Below are positions 1 through 7,521 of a DNA stretch of 64,000 nucleotides, piece after piece. The stretch is from Bacteroidales bacterium. GTDB lineage: Bacteria; Bacteroidota; Bacteroidia; Bacteroidales; WCHB1-69. A program made the translations under genes and the position numbers. The DNA lies in assembly GCA_024400875.1 (NCBI GenBank), contig JAKSMB010000006.1, positions 1 to 64,000 of the forward strand, in the 5' to 3' direction. Every line of letters starts with the position of its first letter. The stretch's first letter is position 1. Below the pieces are notes generated by a model. The model was not told where the DNA came from, searched no databases, and saw only the letters and a list, made by a program, of their open reading frames with translations.

Positions 1-2
1 CC

Positions 3-770
3 ACCAGCTGGAACGCGATTTTCGCCTTTTCGGCCAAGGAGCGCGATGTGGAAACCGGGCTAAGCTATTTTGGCGCACGCTATTATTCTTCTGAACTGAG
101 TATATGGCTGAGCGTGGACCCGATGAGTGACAAGTACCCGAGCCTGAGCCCGTACACGTACTGCGCGAACAACCCCGTGAAGTTGGTGGACCCGAATGGG
201 GAAGAGATTGGGGATTTCTTTGATTATAGTGGAAACTATTTAGGAACAGATGGTATTGATGACGGAAAGATTTATATAACAACACAAGAGGATTGGACGA
301 ATTGTTCCCAACTTGAAAACGGTATGACATTGATAACGATACCTCAATTAGGATTTTCGAGAAAACCTTCTCAAGTAAATTTGTCAGATGAAGCGATGTT
401 AAATATCTATCAACATTATAACAATACTGATTATTCTTTAAAAGCAATGGATCGAGGTGTTGCCAATAAGCAGGATAATGGAGTCAATGTAGGGATGATG
501 TCGGATCATGCAAAAAAGACAATATTCGTAAGAATAGATGGCAATATTAATAAGAAAGTTACAGATAATTATTATGAAATAAAAAACTTATTTGTGCACG
601 AAAAACAACACATTGATGATTATGAAAAAGGTGTTTCTGTGTCTAATACTGCCTCTGAGAGACGCGCTATTACAACACAAATGAACGACTCCTCTTATCC
701 TATGACTCGTCCGGCTTTTCAAGAAGCAGTAAAAGAATATGGCAGACGAAATATGATGAAATGCAACTAA
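3..770 (+). CDS. RHS-repeat protein, 3' end only, with HExxH toxin-like C-terminal tip
   Basis: Only the C-terminal part is in the window; the frame is open to the left edge, so the GTG at 48 is not the real start. The first ~65 codons match the RHS-associated core: a GLSYFGARYY-like stretch, then WLSVDPMSDKYPSLSPY and a closing NNPVKLVDPNGEE. After that closure (about position 210) the DNA turns from GC-rich to AT-rich and the protein becomes a variable tip of about 185 residues. The tip has a zincin-type motif HEKQH (597-611) with a further Asp/Glu-rich stretch downstream. RHS cores wrap and release polymorphic toxin tips; a metallopeptidase tip is inferred from the motif alone. It is followed after 13 bases by a small secreted-protein gene. 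It could also be a non-toxic surface protein. Confidence 0.85.
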   Translation, partial: TSWNAIFAFSAKERDVETGLSYFGARYYSSELSIWLSVDPMSDKYPSLSPYTYCANNPVKLVDPNGEEIGDFFDYSGNYLGTDGIDDGKIYITTQEDWTNCSQLENGMTLITIPQLGFSRKPSQVNLSDEAMLNIYQHYNNTDYSLKAMDRGVANKQDNGVNVGMMSDHAKKTIFVRIDGNINKKVTDNYYEIKNLFVHEKQHIDDYEKGVSVSNTASERRAITTQMNDSSYPMTRPAFQEAVKEYGRRNMMKCN

Positions 771-783
771 ATCATAGAAAATT

Positions 784-1377
784 ATGAAAGAAACAATCCT
801 GTTCGCAGTATGCGTCTTGTGTCTTAACATCTGCTACTCCCAAATATCAATAGTTATTGATAGTGTAGATTTGCAGATGGTATCCATACGAACACATAAG
901 GAATGTAAAAAAAATATACCTATAGAAGGTATGAATAGCGGACCAGATATGACAATGTTTTTAGCGATTGTGAATGTTTCAGACACTCCCATTGTAATAG
1001 AAAATGAAAGGCTTGAAATAGGTTTTTGTTATACTTTAAATAAGTCTATTTTCAGGTTTCCTCATTATGGTTTAACCCCACTTTTTCAGGATTGTATGTT
1101 GTTACCAGGTCAAAAGGTAGAATTTTTTATATGCAGTTCGGTTTTTGCTTCTACATTAATAGAAGAAAAATATTGCAAAAAATACAATTACACCTATGAA
1201 ATTAAGCAAATCTTACCAACTTTAAGAGCATGGGTGGCGGAAGAAGACAATACAATTTATTCAGAACCATGTAAATATCTTACGTGTTCAATCCCTTTTG
1301 AAAGAGAAGGATGTTTTCATGACAATCTTGGAAAATATTTTGTTAAAAAAATGAATAAACGATTGTCCAATCTTTAA
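784..1377 (+). CDS. Small exported protein of unknown function next to RHS tip
   Basis: A 197-residue protein that I do not recognise. It opens with a likely Sec signal peptide (hydrophobic stretch to about residue 20, ending near CYSQ), so the mature protein should be periplasmic or surface exposed. The body has a beta-rich pattern and five or more cysteines. Composition is as AT-rich as the RHS tip just upstream, and the 13-base spacing suggests the two travelled together and are co-transcribed. A gene directly behind a polymorphic toxin tip is often its immunity protein; an exported immunity protein would fit a toxin that acts in the periplasm. That role is inference from position only. 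Confidence 0.6.
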   Translation: MKETILFAVCVLCLNICYSQISIVIDSVDLQMVSIRTHKECKKNIPIEGMNSGPDMTMFLAIVNVSDTPIVIENERLEIGFCYTLNKSIFRFPHYGLTPLFQDCMLLPGQKVEFFICSSVFASTLIEEKYCKKYNYTYEIKQILPTLRAWVAEEDNTIYSEPCKYLTCSIPFEREGCFHDNLGKYFVKKMNKRLSNL

Positions 1378-1384
1378 TTTCCCC

Positions 1385-1392
1385 TATCTTTG
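1385..1392 (+). promoter_or_regulatory. Orphan -7 box
   Basis: TATCTTTG fits the Bacteroidota -7 consensus and sits 7 bases after the preceding stop codon, but no coding frame follows for about 340 bases. It may be left over from a lost gene. Confidence 0.3.
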
Positions 1393-1500
1393 CTCCCGCG
1401 TCACGCACATAAACCCAAACCAACACCCAACCCAATATGCACTTAACCTGTCAATGCCTGAAATAGGTTGACCGTTAGGAAGAGAGAAGGAGATGGTTTT

Positions 1501-1610
1501 CCAGAAATTACCAGAAATTATCTTTAAAATTACCGGAATGTGCTGCGCGCGGGGAGAGCATTTTGAGCTGTTGGATAGATAATGGCTGAAAGAACGGAGC
1601 CGGGCCGCCC
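1501..1610 (+). repeat. Degenerate dispersed repeat, copy 1 (short form)
   Basis: The gap 1378-1733 holds no gene. Inside it is a 10-base exact tandem (CCAGAAATTA at 1501 and 1511), then GCTGCGCGCG (1542-1551) and GGAGCCGGGCCGCCC (1596-1610). The same elements, in the same order but on the opposite strand, occur at 13255-13545, where the interior is about 190 bases longer. This copy therefore looks internally deleted. Confidence 0.6.
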
Positions 1611-1667
1611 TAATAGTACGTATGATGACATAGTGCAGAATGTTCTCCAAAAAAAAGATGTAAAAAT

Positions 1668-1690
1668 AGTACTTTGCATTGCAAGGTACT
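1668..1690. promoter_or_regulatory. Palindromic operator of the PadR regulator
   Basis: A 23-base near-perfect palindrome with outer arms AGTAC/GTACT and inner arms TTGCA/TGCAA, centred at 1679. It overlaps the likely -33 TTG (1679-1681), which lies 20 bases before a TACTTTTG -7 box (1702-1709). Binding here would block RNA polymerase, as expected for autorepression by the PadR-family protein encoded just downstream. Confidence 0.65.
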
Positions 1691-1701
1691 AAAAAACTTT
1701 G

Positions 1702-1709
1702 TACTTTTG
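1702..1709 (+). promoter_or_regulatory. -7 box of the padR-pspC operon
   Basis: TACTTTTG, with TTG at 1679-1681 as candidate -33 element. It lies 24 bases before the padR start, which rules out longer reading of that gene from upstream. Confidence 0.55.
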
Positions 1710-1733
1710 CCGCGTGAATTAAATAAAAAAGAA

Positions 1734-2075
1734 ATGGCTATTAGTTCAGAAAACATTAAATCACAGATGCGCAAAGGCTTCTTGGAGTATTGCATTATGC
1801 TGATCATCTCCAAGAAACCGGCGTATGTGTCCGATCTGATATCGGAATTGAAAGAGGCGCAGCTTATAGTGGTGGAGGGAGCGCTCTATCCGCTGCTGTC
1901 GCGATTGAAGAATGGCGGACTCTTGTCGTATCAGTGGCAAGAGTCGTTGCAAGGTCCGCCGCGTAAGTATTACGAACTTACCGAGGCGGGCGTTCAGTTT
2001 CTGGCCGAGTTGAACGATGCCTGGACAGAGCTTGCGGGTGCCATCAACATCATCAAAAATTCAGATAACCAATAA
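1734..2075 (+). CDS. PadR-family transcriptional regulator
   Basis: A 113-residue winged-helix repressor. The sequence has the PadR signature: a helix-turn-helix in the first ~50 residues, EGALYPLLSRLKNGGLL at the recognition helix, and PPRKYYELTEAG in the wing, followed by a C-terminal dimerisation helix. The start was set at the ATG at 1734 because the frame further upstream runs through the promoter and operator. It sits 11 bases before a PspC/DUF2807 protein gene, a pairing common in Bacteroidota, and the two should be one autoregulated operon. In such systems the PadR protein represses an envelope-stress operon; the inducing signal is not visible here. Confidence 0.9.
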   Translation: MAISSENIKSQMRKGFLEYCIMLIISKKPAYVSDLISELKEAQLIVVEGALYPLLSRLKNGGLLSYQWQESLQGPPRKYYELTEAGVQFLAELNDAWTELAGAINIIKNSDNQ

Positions 2076-2086
2076 ACAATATAACT

Positions 2087-3646
2087 ATGAAAAAAACAAT
2101 GACCGTAAATTTGAATGGTATCGTTTTTCATATTGATGAAGACGCTTATCAGACGCTGAATCAATATTTGGAAGATTTGGGACGACACTTCAAGGCAGAA
2201 GAGCGTGACGAAATACTTAGAGACATAGAGGCCCGTATCGCGGAGTTGTTCACAGAGAAGTTGGTGGATCGTCATGTGGTGGAAATGGCCGACGTGCAAG
2301 ACGTGATGAAAACGATGGGGCAACCCAACCAGTTTGAGGACGATAGCGCCGATGAAGCCCGGACTGCCAGTCAGGCGCAGTCCACTCCGCGTAAGGAAAC
2401 AAAGCGCAAGTTGTATCGTGACATCGACAATAAACGCATCGGTGGCGTGGCTGCCGGCATCGCGGCCTACATGGATTGGGATGTGACGTTGGTGCGAATC
2501 CTGATGATACTACTGCTCCTGTTGAGCATTGGCTGGGGACTCTTCATCTACATTCTGATGTGGATATTTGTTCCGGAAGCCCGCTCCGTGGCACAACGTT
2601 TGGAAATGCAAGGTGTGGACCCCACGGTAGATAATATCAAAGAGTATGGCGAGCACCGCAACAACGTGCCGTCGGGTGGCAACTCCATGTTTGCTAAACT
2701 TCTGAAAGTGGTGGGCATTGTGATCTTGTGTTGCATTGCGCTGGGGTTGTTTTTCGCTGTCATTGGCTGCATTATAGGGCTGATCTTGTTGTTATGTAAC
2801 GTGTTGCCCGTAGATTGCAGCGCAGCGATGGTGGGTTTCCTGTCCTCATTAACGTTGTTTATGCTCTGCCCCGCTATCGCCGTTGTGATGTTTAGTGCGT
2901 ATGTGCTTACCTCACACCGCCCGCGTCATCGTGGCTTCGGATGGGTACTGCTGACGGTATGGGTGCTTAGCATCATAGGATTGTCGGTTACTGGAGCCAT
3001 GCTTTTCAAAGAGCGTGCTGCCATAGCCCAGCAGGTGAAATCGCGTTACGATGTGTGTGATGAGGATGGTGATGCTTTTGTTAGCCGCAGTGTGGAAAGT
3101 ACGGCCCCCGTTTACGGTATTGTGGCCGAAGGTGGCGTGCGAATCAGTTATACGATGGGCGATTCTTTATCCGTACAGGTAAAGGCCCCGAAGGACATGG
3201 AAAAAGGGGTGACTACCCGTGTGCGCAATGGGGTTTTACATATAGAGAATGAAAATAGAAGCAATCTGCGAGGGACGATCTGGGTGGAGGTTACGGCTCC
3301 CCAGTTGCGCTCGCTGGTGATGAAGGAGGCGTGCGAATTTACGAGCAACGCCCCCTGGCGCGGTGGAAACCTCAGCGTGGAACTGGAAGAGGCGTCAAGT
3401 GTTACGCTTTCGGGAACTATCGACAGCCTGAACGTTAAGGCGGAAGAGGCCTCTTCTGCCAACCTGTCGGAGTTGAATGCAGACGTGGCTCACGTGCGTG
3501 CCGAAGAGGCCTCGACTGTGAAGTTGGGCAAAAATCGCGAACTACGCATCCACTCTACCGAAGCCAGCAAGGTAACCTACAAGGGACAACCCGAGCGCTT
3601 GCAAAGCAGCAGCAGTTCCAGCTTCATGACCCGTTTTTCCGACTAA
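2087..3646 (+). CDS. PspC domain protein with C-terminal DUF2807 (adhesin-head-like) domain
   Basis: A 519-residue inner-membrane protein. Residues 1-90 resemble the HAAS/DUF1700-type cytosolic region (an amphipathic segment ending in a DVQDVMKTMG motif). Residues about 105-165 are a PspC domain with its membrane helix (KRIGGVAAGIAAYMDWD). Three more hydrophobic segments follow at about 200-305. The last ~180 residues form a beta-rich DUF2807 domain that ends in four short repeats starting EEASS, EEASS, EEAST and TEAS about 20 residues apart, then a serine run. PspC proteins take part in envelope-stress responses; the function of the fused outer domain is not established. Translated from the padR operon, 41 bases before the next gene. 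Confidence 0.85.
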   Translation: MKKTMTVNLNGIVFHIDEDAYQTLNQYLEDLGRHFKAEERDEILRDIEARIAELFTEKLVDRHVVEMADVQDVMKTMGQPNQFEDDSADEARTASQAQSTPRKETKRKLYRDIDNKRIGGVAAGIAAYMDWDVTLVRILMILLLLLSIGWGLFIYILMWIFVPEARSVAQRLEMQGVDPTVDNIKEYGEHRNNVPSGGNSMFAKLLKVVGIVILCCIALGLFFAVIGCIIGLILLLCNVLPVDCSAAMVGFLSSLTLFMLCPAIAVVMFSAYVLTSHRPRHRGFGWVLLTVWVLSIIGLSVTGAMLFKERAAIAQQVKSRYDVCDEDGDAFVSRSVESTAPVYGIVAEGGVRISYTMGDSLSVQVKAPKDMEKGVTTRVRNGVLHIENENRSNLRGTIWVEVTAPQLRSLVMKEACEFTSNAPWRGGNLSVELEEASSVTLSGTIDSLNVKAEEASSANLSELNADVAHVRAEEASTVKLGKNRELRIHSTEASKVTYKGQPERLQSSSSSSFMTRFSD

Positions 3647-3687
3647 TATTCGTTTATTCTAAACATTGAATACATAAAACTATAATT

Positions 3688-6147
3688 ATGAAAAGAATAC
3701 GCATTATCTTGTTCAGTGCCTTCTTGATGTTTACTACAGGAGCCCTGTTTGCACAAAACAGTTGCACCATAACCGGTGTGATGGCCGACTCGCTGAGCAA
3801 GGAGAAGATATTTTATGCAACCATAGGCTTGCAAACCGCCGACTCAACCGCCCGTATGGTGGGCAGCACGTTTACCGATGCCAACGGTAAGTTCACCCTC
3901 GCCGATGTGCCGGCTGGCGACTACAATCTGAAAGCAATGTTGGTGGGCTACGACCTTCTTGTGCTGCCTGTAACCGTGTCGGCCGCTCAAAAGACGCTGG
4001 ATCTAGGAACGGTGCTGATGAAGAAAATCAGCGCCACGTTGCAAGAAGTGAAAATAAAAGGTGAGCGACCGGTATATTTGATTGATGGGGAAAAGACCAT
4101 GTACAATGTGGCGGATGACCCTACCGTGCAGTCGGGAACCGCTGCCGATGCTTTGCAAAACGCACCCGGCGTGGAGGTGGATGCCGAAGGCAACATCACC
4201 CTCCGCGGAGTCTCCTCTGTGGAAATCTGGCTCAATAACAAACCTTCCAATATGAACGAAGAGGCATTGAAACAGTTCATCAAACAGATGCCTGCCGGAA
4301 CTATTGAGAAGATAGAGGTGATTACCAACCCGTCGGCACGCTATAGCGCTAAGGGTAGCGGCGGCATCATTAATATCGTGACCTCTTCCAATATTAAAAA
4401 GAACAGCTTCTTGAGCTTCGGCTTAAAAGGCTCTTCCATGCCCGACGTGAACCCGTTCGTTTCCTATGTGTACGCCAATCAGAAGTTCTCGTTCAGTTCC
4501 TACCTCAACTATTCGTATCGTACCAACAAGAATAGTAGCATCAGTGAGTCTGTAACATACAATGATACGCGCGATACATCCTCCATGTTCAGTTCTTGGA
4601 CAAATTTTAAACAACCCCAACATGACCCGGGACTGTTTCTGAATGCTTCCTTCACCCCCGACACCGCCAATACGATTTATATGTGGGGCGGTGCCTATCT
4701 GATGACGTCGTCGATCCTTTCAACAGATTCGACCAGACGTTATGAATATATTTATAATCCTGGTGATTATTCGTATTTGGACATTACCCAAAACAAGGGT
4801 CTGATGGGCGGTGGCTACGCCGGAACTTGGTTTGAACACCGCTTCAACAACAAAGGTCATAAGATTTCGGCAAACGCTAACTGGTGGACGTGGAACTCCA
4901 AAAGTGTTGCACTTAGCAACCGCGACTATTTCGTGTTCAACACGTTGGACAAGGAGCGTCAGGATAGTGCGAAGGGTAGCAACCATTCGGTAGAATTGTC
5001 GCTCGACTACACGATACCGTACCATAAGAATGGAGAAATAGAACTGGGCGTGTCGGCGGATTATGGGCACGTGCTCAGCGATGCGATTGTGGATACGATG
5101 GTGGTGGGCACCGGCCTGCTGGATAGGGACTATCTGCGCTCCTGTCGGAAGCGCGACAATGATTGGGGTTTCGATGCGTATGCTACGATTGAACATCGTT
5201 TTGGCAACTTCACCCTCAAAGGTGGTCTTCGCTCCGAATATCAACTTTTTGACATGAAGTTCCTGGATCACGAGGCGTACAATCTTCAAAAACACTATTG
5301 GGGCTTATATCCGTCCATCCACTTGAGCTACCGTACAAAGTCGATGCACAACTTCAAACTGAGCTACACGCGTCGCGTGAACAACCCAAGTGCGTCGGAA
5401 TTAACACCGTATAGATCGTATGGAGAAGACAGTTTCAGCATGGGTAACCCGGAACTGCGACAGGCTTTCACCAACTCAGTAGAAGCAGGGTGGACCAAGT
5501 TCATCCCCAAATTCGGTAATGTGGGTGTCAATGCCTATTTTAAAAACACCAAAGATAATTACAACTATGTGACGGATGTGATGTTTGATCCGGTTTTCAA
5601 CAGACTCGTGGTCTTCAGTCAGCCGATCAATGCGGGTAAATCGTTGAATACGGGAGCCGAGTTGAACGTGATGTACCGTCTCAAAGCTTTTATGAACATC
5701 CGTTTTTATGCCAATATGTATTATATGCAGTCGTCGTTCCAGTTCCGCGACCAGGAAGATCCACATACGGTGCAGAACTTAGGTTACAGTTTCCGTTTTA
5801 ATTTCTGGGCAAAGGCTTGGAAGGTGCTGGAAATTAACATGTCGGCCAACTATGCATCCAAATCAAAAACTCTCTTCACGATTGAGAAACCGCGTTATTC
5901 CATCGATGCTGGTTTGCGTGCTGAGGTATGGAAGAGTCGTATTGCCTTGTTTGTCAATGTTAACGACATCTTCAATTGGAACAAGATGGCCTCCGACAAC
6001 ACCAACCCGTATATTACCTCCAGTAGTGTAAGTTACAACAGCTGGTTTGGCAGAACCATTCGTGGTGGCATCGAGTTCAAGTTTGGTAAGATGGAGTTGG
6101 AAGCCGCCCAAGCCCGAAGCCAAGGTGTTGGCCAAATGGGACAATAA
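3688..6147 (+). CDS. TonB-dependent-receptor-type outer membrane beta-barrel protein
   Basis: 819 residues. A signal peptide ends at FAQ (about 23), then comes a carboxypeptidase-regulatory-like beta-sandwich (about 25-110), a plug region (about 135-235, including ALQNAPGVEV, LNNKP and GSGGIINIVT), and a long barrel with alternating aromatic strands of the OMP_b-brl_3 type. Such proteins sit in the outer membrane; classical relatives import substrates using TonB. No SusD partner is adjacent, so it is not part of a glycan-utilisation locus. It lies 41 bases after the PspC gene and before a strong hairpin terminator, so it probably belongs to the PadR-controlled operon. Substrate unknown. Confidence 0.88.
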   Translation: MKRIRIILFSAFLMFTTGALFAQNSCTITGVMADSLSKEKIFYATIGLQTADSTARMVGSTFTDANGKFTLADVPAGDYNLKAMLVGYDLLVLPVTVSAAQKTLDLGTVLMKKISATLQEVKIKGERPVYLIDGEKTMYNVADDPTVQSGTAADALQNAPGVEVDAEGNITLRGVSSVEIWLNNKPSNMNEEALKQFIKQMPAGTIEKIEVITNPSARYSAKGSGGIINIVTSSNIKKNSFLSFGLKGSSMPDVNPFVSYVYANQKFSFSSYLNYSYRTNKNSSISESVTYNDTRDTSSMFSSWTNFKQPQHDPGLFLNASFTPDTANTIYMWGGAYLMTSSILSTDSTRRYEYIYNPGDYSYLDITQNKGLMGGGYAGTWFEHRFNNKGHKISANANWWTWNSKSVALSNRDYFVFNTLDKERQDSAKGSNHSVELSLDYTIPYHKNGEIELGVSADYGHVLSDAIVDTMVVGTGLLDRDYLRSCRKRDNDWGFDAYATIEHRFGNFTLKGGLRSEYQLFDMKFLDHEAYNLQKHYWGLYPSIHLSYRTKSMHNFKLSYTRRVNNPSASELTPYRSYGEDSFSMGNPELRQAFTNSVEAGWTKFIPKFGNVGVNAYFKNTKDNYNYVTDVMFDPVFNRLVVFSQPINAGKSLNTGAELNVMYRLKAFMNIRFYANMYYMQSSFQFRDQEDPHTVQNLGYSFRFNFWAKAWKVLEINMSANYASKSKTLFTIEKPRYSIDAGLRAEVWKSRIALFVNVNDIFNWNKMASDNTNPYITSSSVSYNSWFGRTIRGGIEFKFGKMELEAAQARSQGVGQMGQ

Positions 6148-6174
6148 AAACAATATCAAGTAAACAATCCCAAG

Positions 6175-6213
6175 TGTAGAGGTGTGGTGTACCGCATCTC
6201 TACATTTGTTTAT
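6175..6213 (+). terminator. Rho-independent terminator
   Basis: A 14-bp stem with two GT pairs and a 2-base loop (6175-6204), followed by a T-rich tail. It ends the padR-pspC-barrel operon. Confidence 0.75.
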
Positions 6214-6257
6214 AGTCAAAGGATTACTATTGCCGACGTGTGTTGGAAAAGGGAGGG

Positions 6258-6839
6258 CTAAAGAAGGGTGTACAGAACACCGCCCACCGCACCACTCAGC
6301 AGGATGAGTAGGATAGGACTTACCTTGAATTTGAAAGCGGCGATAAAAGTGGCGAGAAATATGCCGATGCTGATAAACAGCTGAATTGGCGAGTTGCTGT
6401 AGGTGCCGAAAGTTTCTGGTGTCATCATCAACAACGCAGCGGCCGCAATAAGTCCCACGACGGCTAAGCGGATGACCGACATGATGCTGGCGATGATGGG
6501 GTTGTCTTTGTGCTTGACTAAGAAATGCCACACGATCATCATCACGAGGAGAGGGAGTAAGATGACCGACAGTGAGGCTAAGAGCGCACCCACGATGCCG
6601 AGCCATTCGGCGTAGCCGGCATTGACCACTGCCGTGTAGCCGGTGTAGGTGGCGGTGTTGATGCCCACCGGACCGGGCGTGATTTGCGATGTGGCTACTA
6701 CGTCGGTAAACTCTTGTGCCGTAAGCCATCCGTGCTTTTCAACCACCTCGTTTTGGATGAGGGCGATCATGGCCAGTCCGCCGCCAAAGCTGAAGAGGCC
6801 GATGCGAAGGAACACGTAGAACAGTTGCCAGAAGATCAT
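6258..6839 (-). CDS. Chromate transporter, short-chain subunit (second of pair)
   Basis: 193 residues, one CHR domain. The N-terminus has the family signature FxRIGLFSFGGGLAMIALIQNEVVEKHGWLT followed by SQITPGPVGINTATYTGY, then about five to six hydrophobic helices. Short CHR proteins work as pairs of half-size, oppositely oriented subunits; this gene overlaps its partner by four bases (ATG at 6839, partner stop at 6836), which fits translational coupling. Members export chromate (CrO4 2-) in proteobacteria; in Bacteroidota the natural substrate is not settled. Confidence 0.88.
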   Translation of the reverse strand: MIFWQLFYVFLRIGLFSFGGGLAMIALIQNEVVEKHGWLTAQEFTDVVATSQITPGPVGINTATYTGYTAVVNAGYAEWLGIVGALLASLSVILLPLLVMMIVWHFLVKHKDNPIIASIMSVIRLAVVGLIAAAALLMMTPETFGTYSNSPIQLFISIGIFLATFIAAFKFKVSPILLILLSGAVGGVLYTLL

Positions 6840-7387
6840 GCGTCCGCCTCCTTTCTGTTTTTGAGCCTGCCGTAGAAGAATCCTCCGATGATGGTGGCAA
6901 TAATGATCCAGATAGGGGAGACGCCAACTAGGTAAATCAAGCCGGCGGCCACGACGGGAATCCAGACGTTACGCCAAGACACCTTGGCGGTTTTGGCCAT
7001 ATTGAATACTGGGGCGGCAATGAGTGCTACAACGGCTGGACGTATGCCTTTGAAGATGGCCTCGAATACGGGATTGTCTTTCAGAAAACGGAAGCAGGTG
7101 GCAAAGCCGAGGATGATGAGTACGGGAACCAGGATGTTGCCCACGATGGAGGCTACAGCACCACGCACCTTGCGCAGTCGAAAGCCGATGCTTGCCGCCA
7201 TATTTACAGCAAAGATTCCGGGCAGCGCCTGCGAAACTGCTAATATGTCGAGAAACTCCTCTTTGGTCAGCCATTCCCGACGGTCCACCAACTCTTTTTC
7301 CATTAAGGGAATCATCGCATACCCTCCACCAATGGTGAAAGTGCCAATCTTGAAAAAGGACCAAAAGAGTTCGTGTGTTTTTGCCAT
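6836..7387 (-). CDS. Chromate transporter, short-chain subunit (first of pair)
   Basis: 183 residues from the ATG at 7387. That start is preferred to the longer reading because a -7 box (7402-7409) lies immediately upstream and would fall inside the longer version. It has the CHR signature FFKIGTFTIGGGYAMIPLMEKELVDRREWLT and SQALPGIFAVNMAASIG, with several membrane helices. It is the first gene of a two-gene operon with the overlapping half-size paralogue. The promoter is back to back with the atpB region. Confidence 0.88.
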   Translation of the reverse strand: MAKTHELFWSFFKIGTFTIGGGYAMIPLMEKELVDRREWLTKEEFLDILAVSQALPGIFAVNMAASIGFRLRKVRGAVASIVGNILVPVLIILGFATCFRFLKDNPVFEAIFKGIRPAVVALIAAPVFNMAKTAKVSWRNVWIPVVAAGLIYLVGVSPIWIIIATIIGGFFYGRLKNRKEADA

Positions 7388-7401
7388 AACCGTTACGGCT
7401 G

Positions 7402-7409
7402 CAAAAGTA
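7402..7409 (-). promoter_or_regulatory. -7 box of chromate transporter pair
   Basis: TACTTTTG on the minus strand, 15 bases before the start codon at 7387. This fixes that start. Confidence 0.5.
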
Positions 7410-7521
7410 TAAAAAACACCGCTAAGGATAGTTTGAGTCAAAACAAAAAATTGTATATTGCGCCGTTTTTTTGTATAGGAAAAATTTTAAACTTGATATT
7501 CTTGTATCTAACTGATATAGT

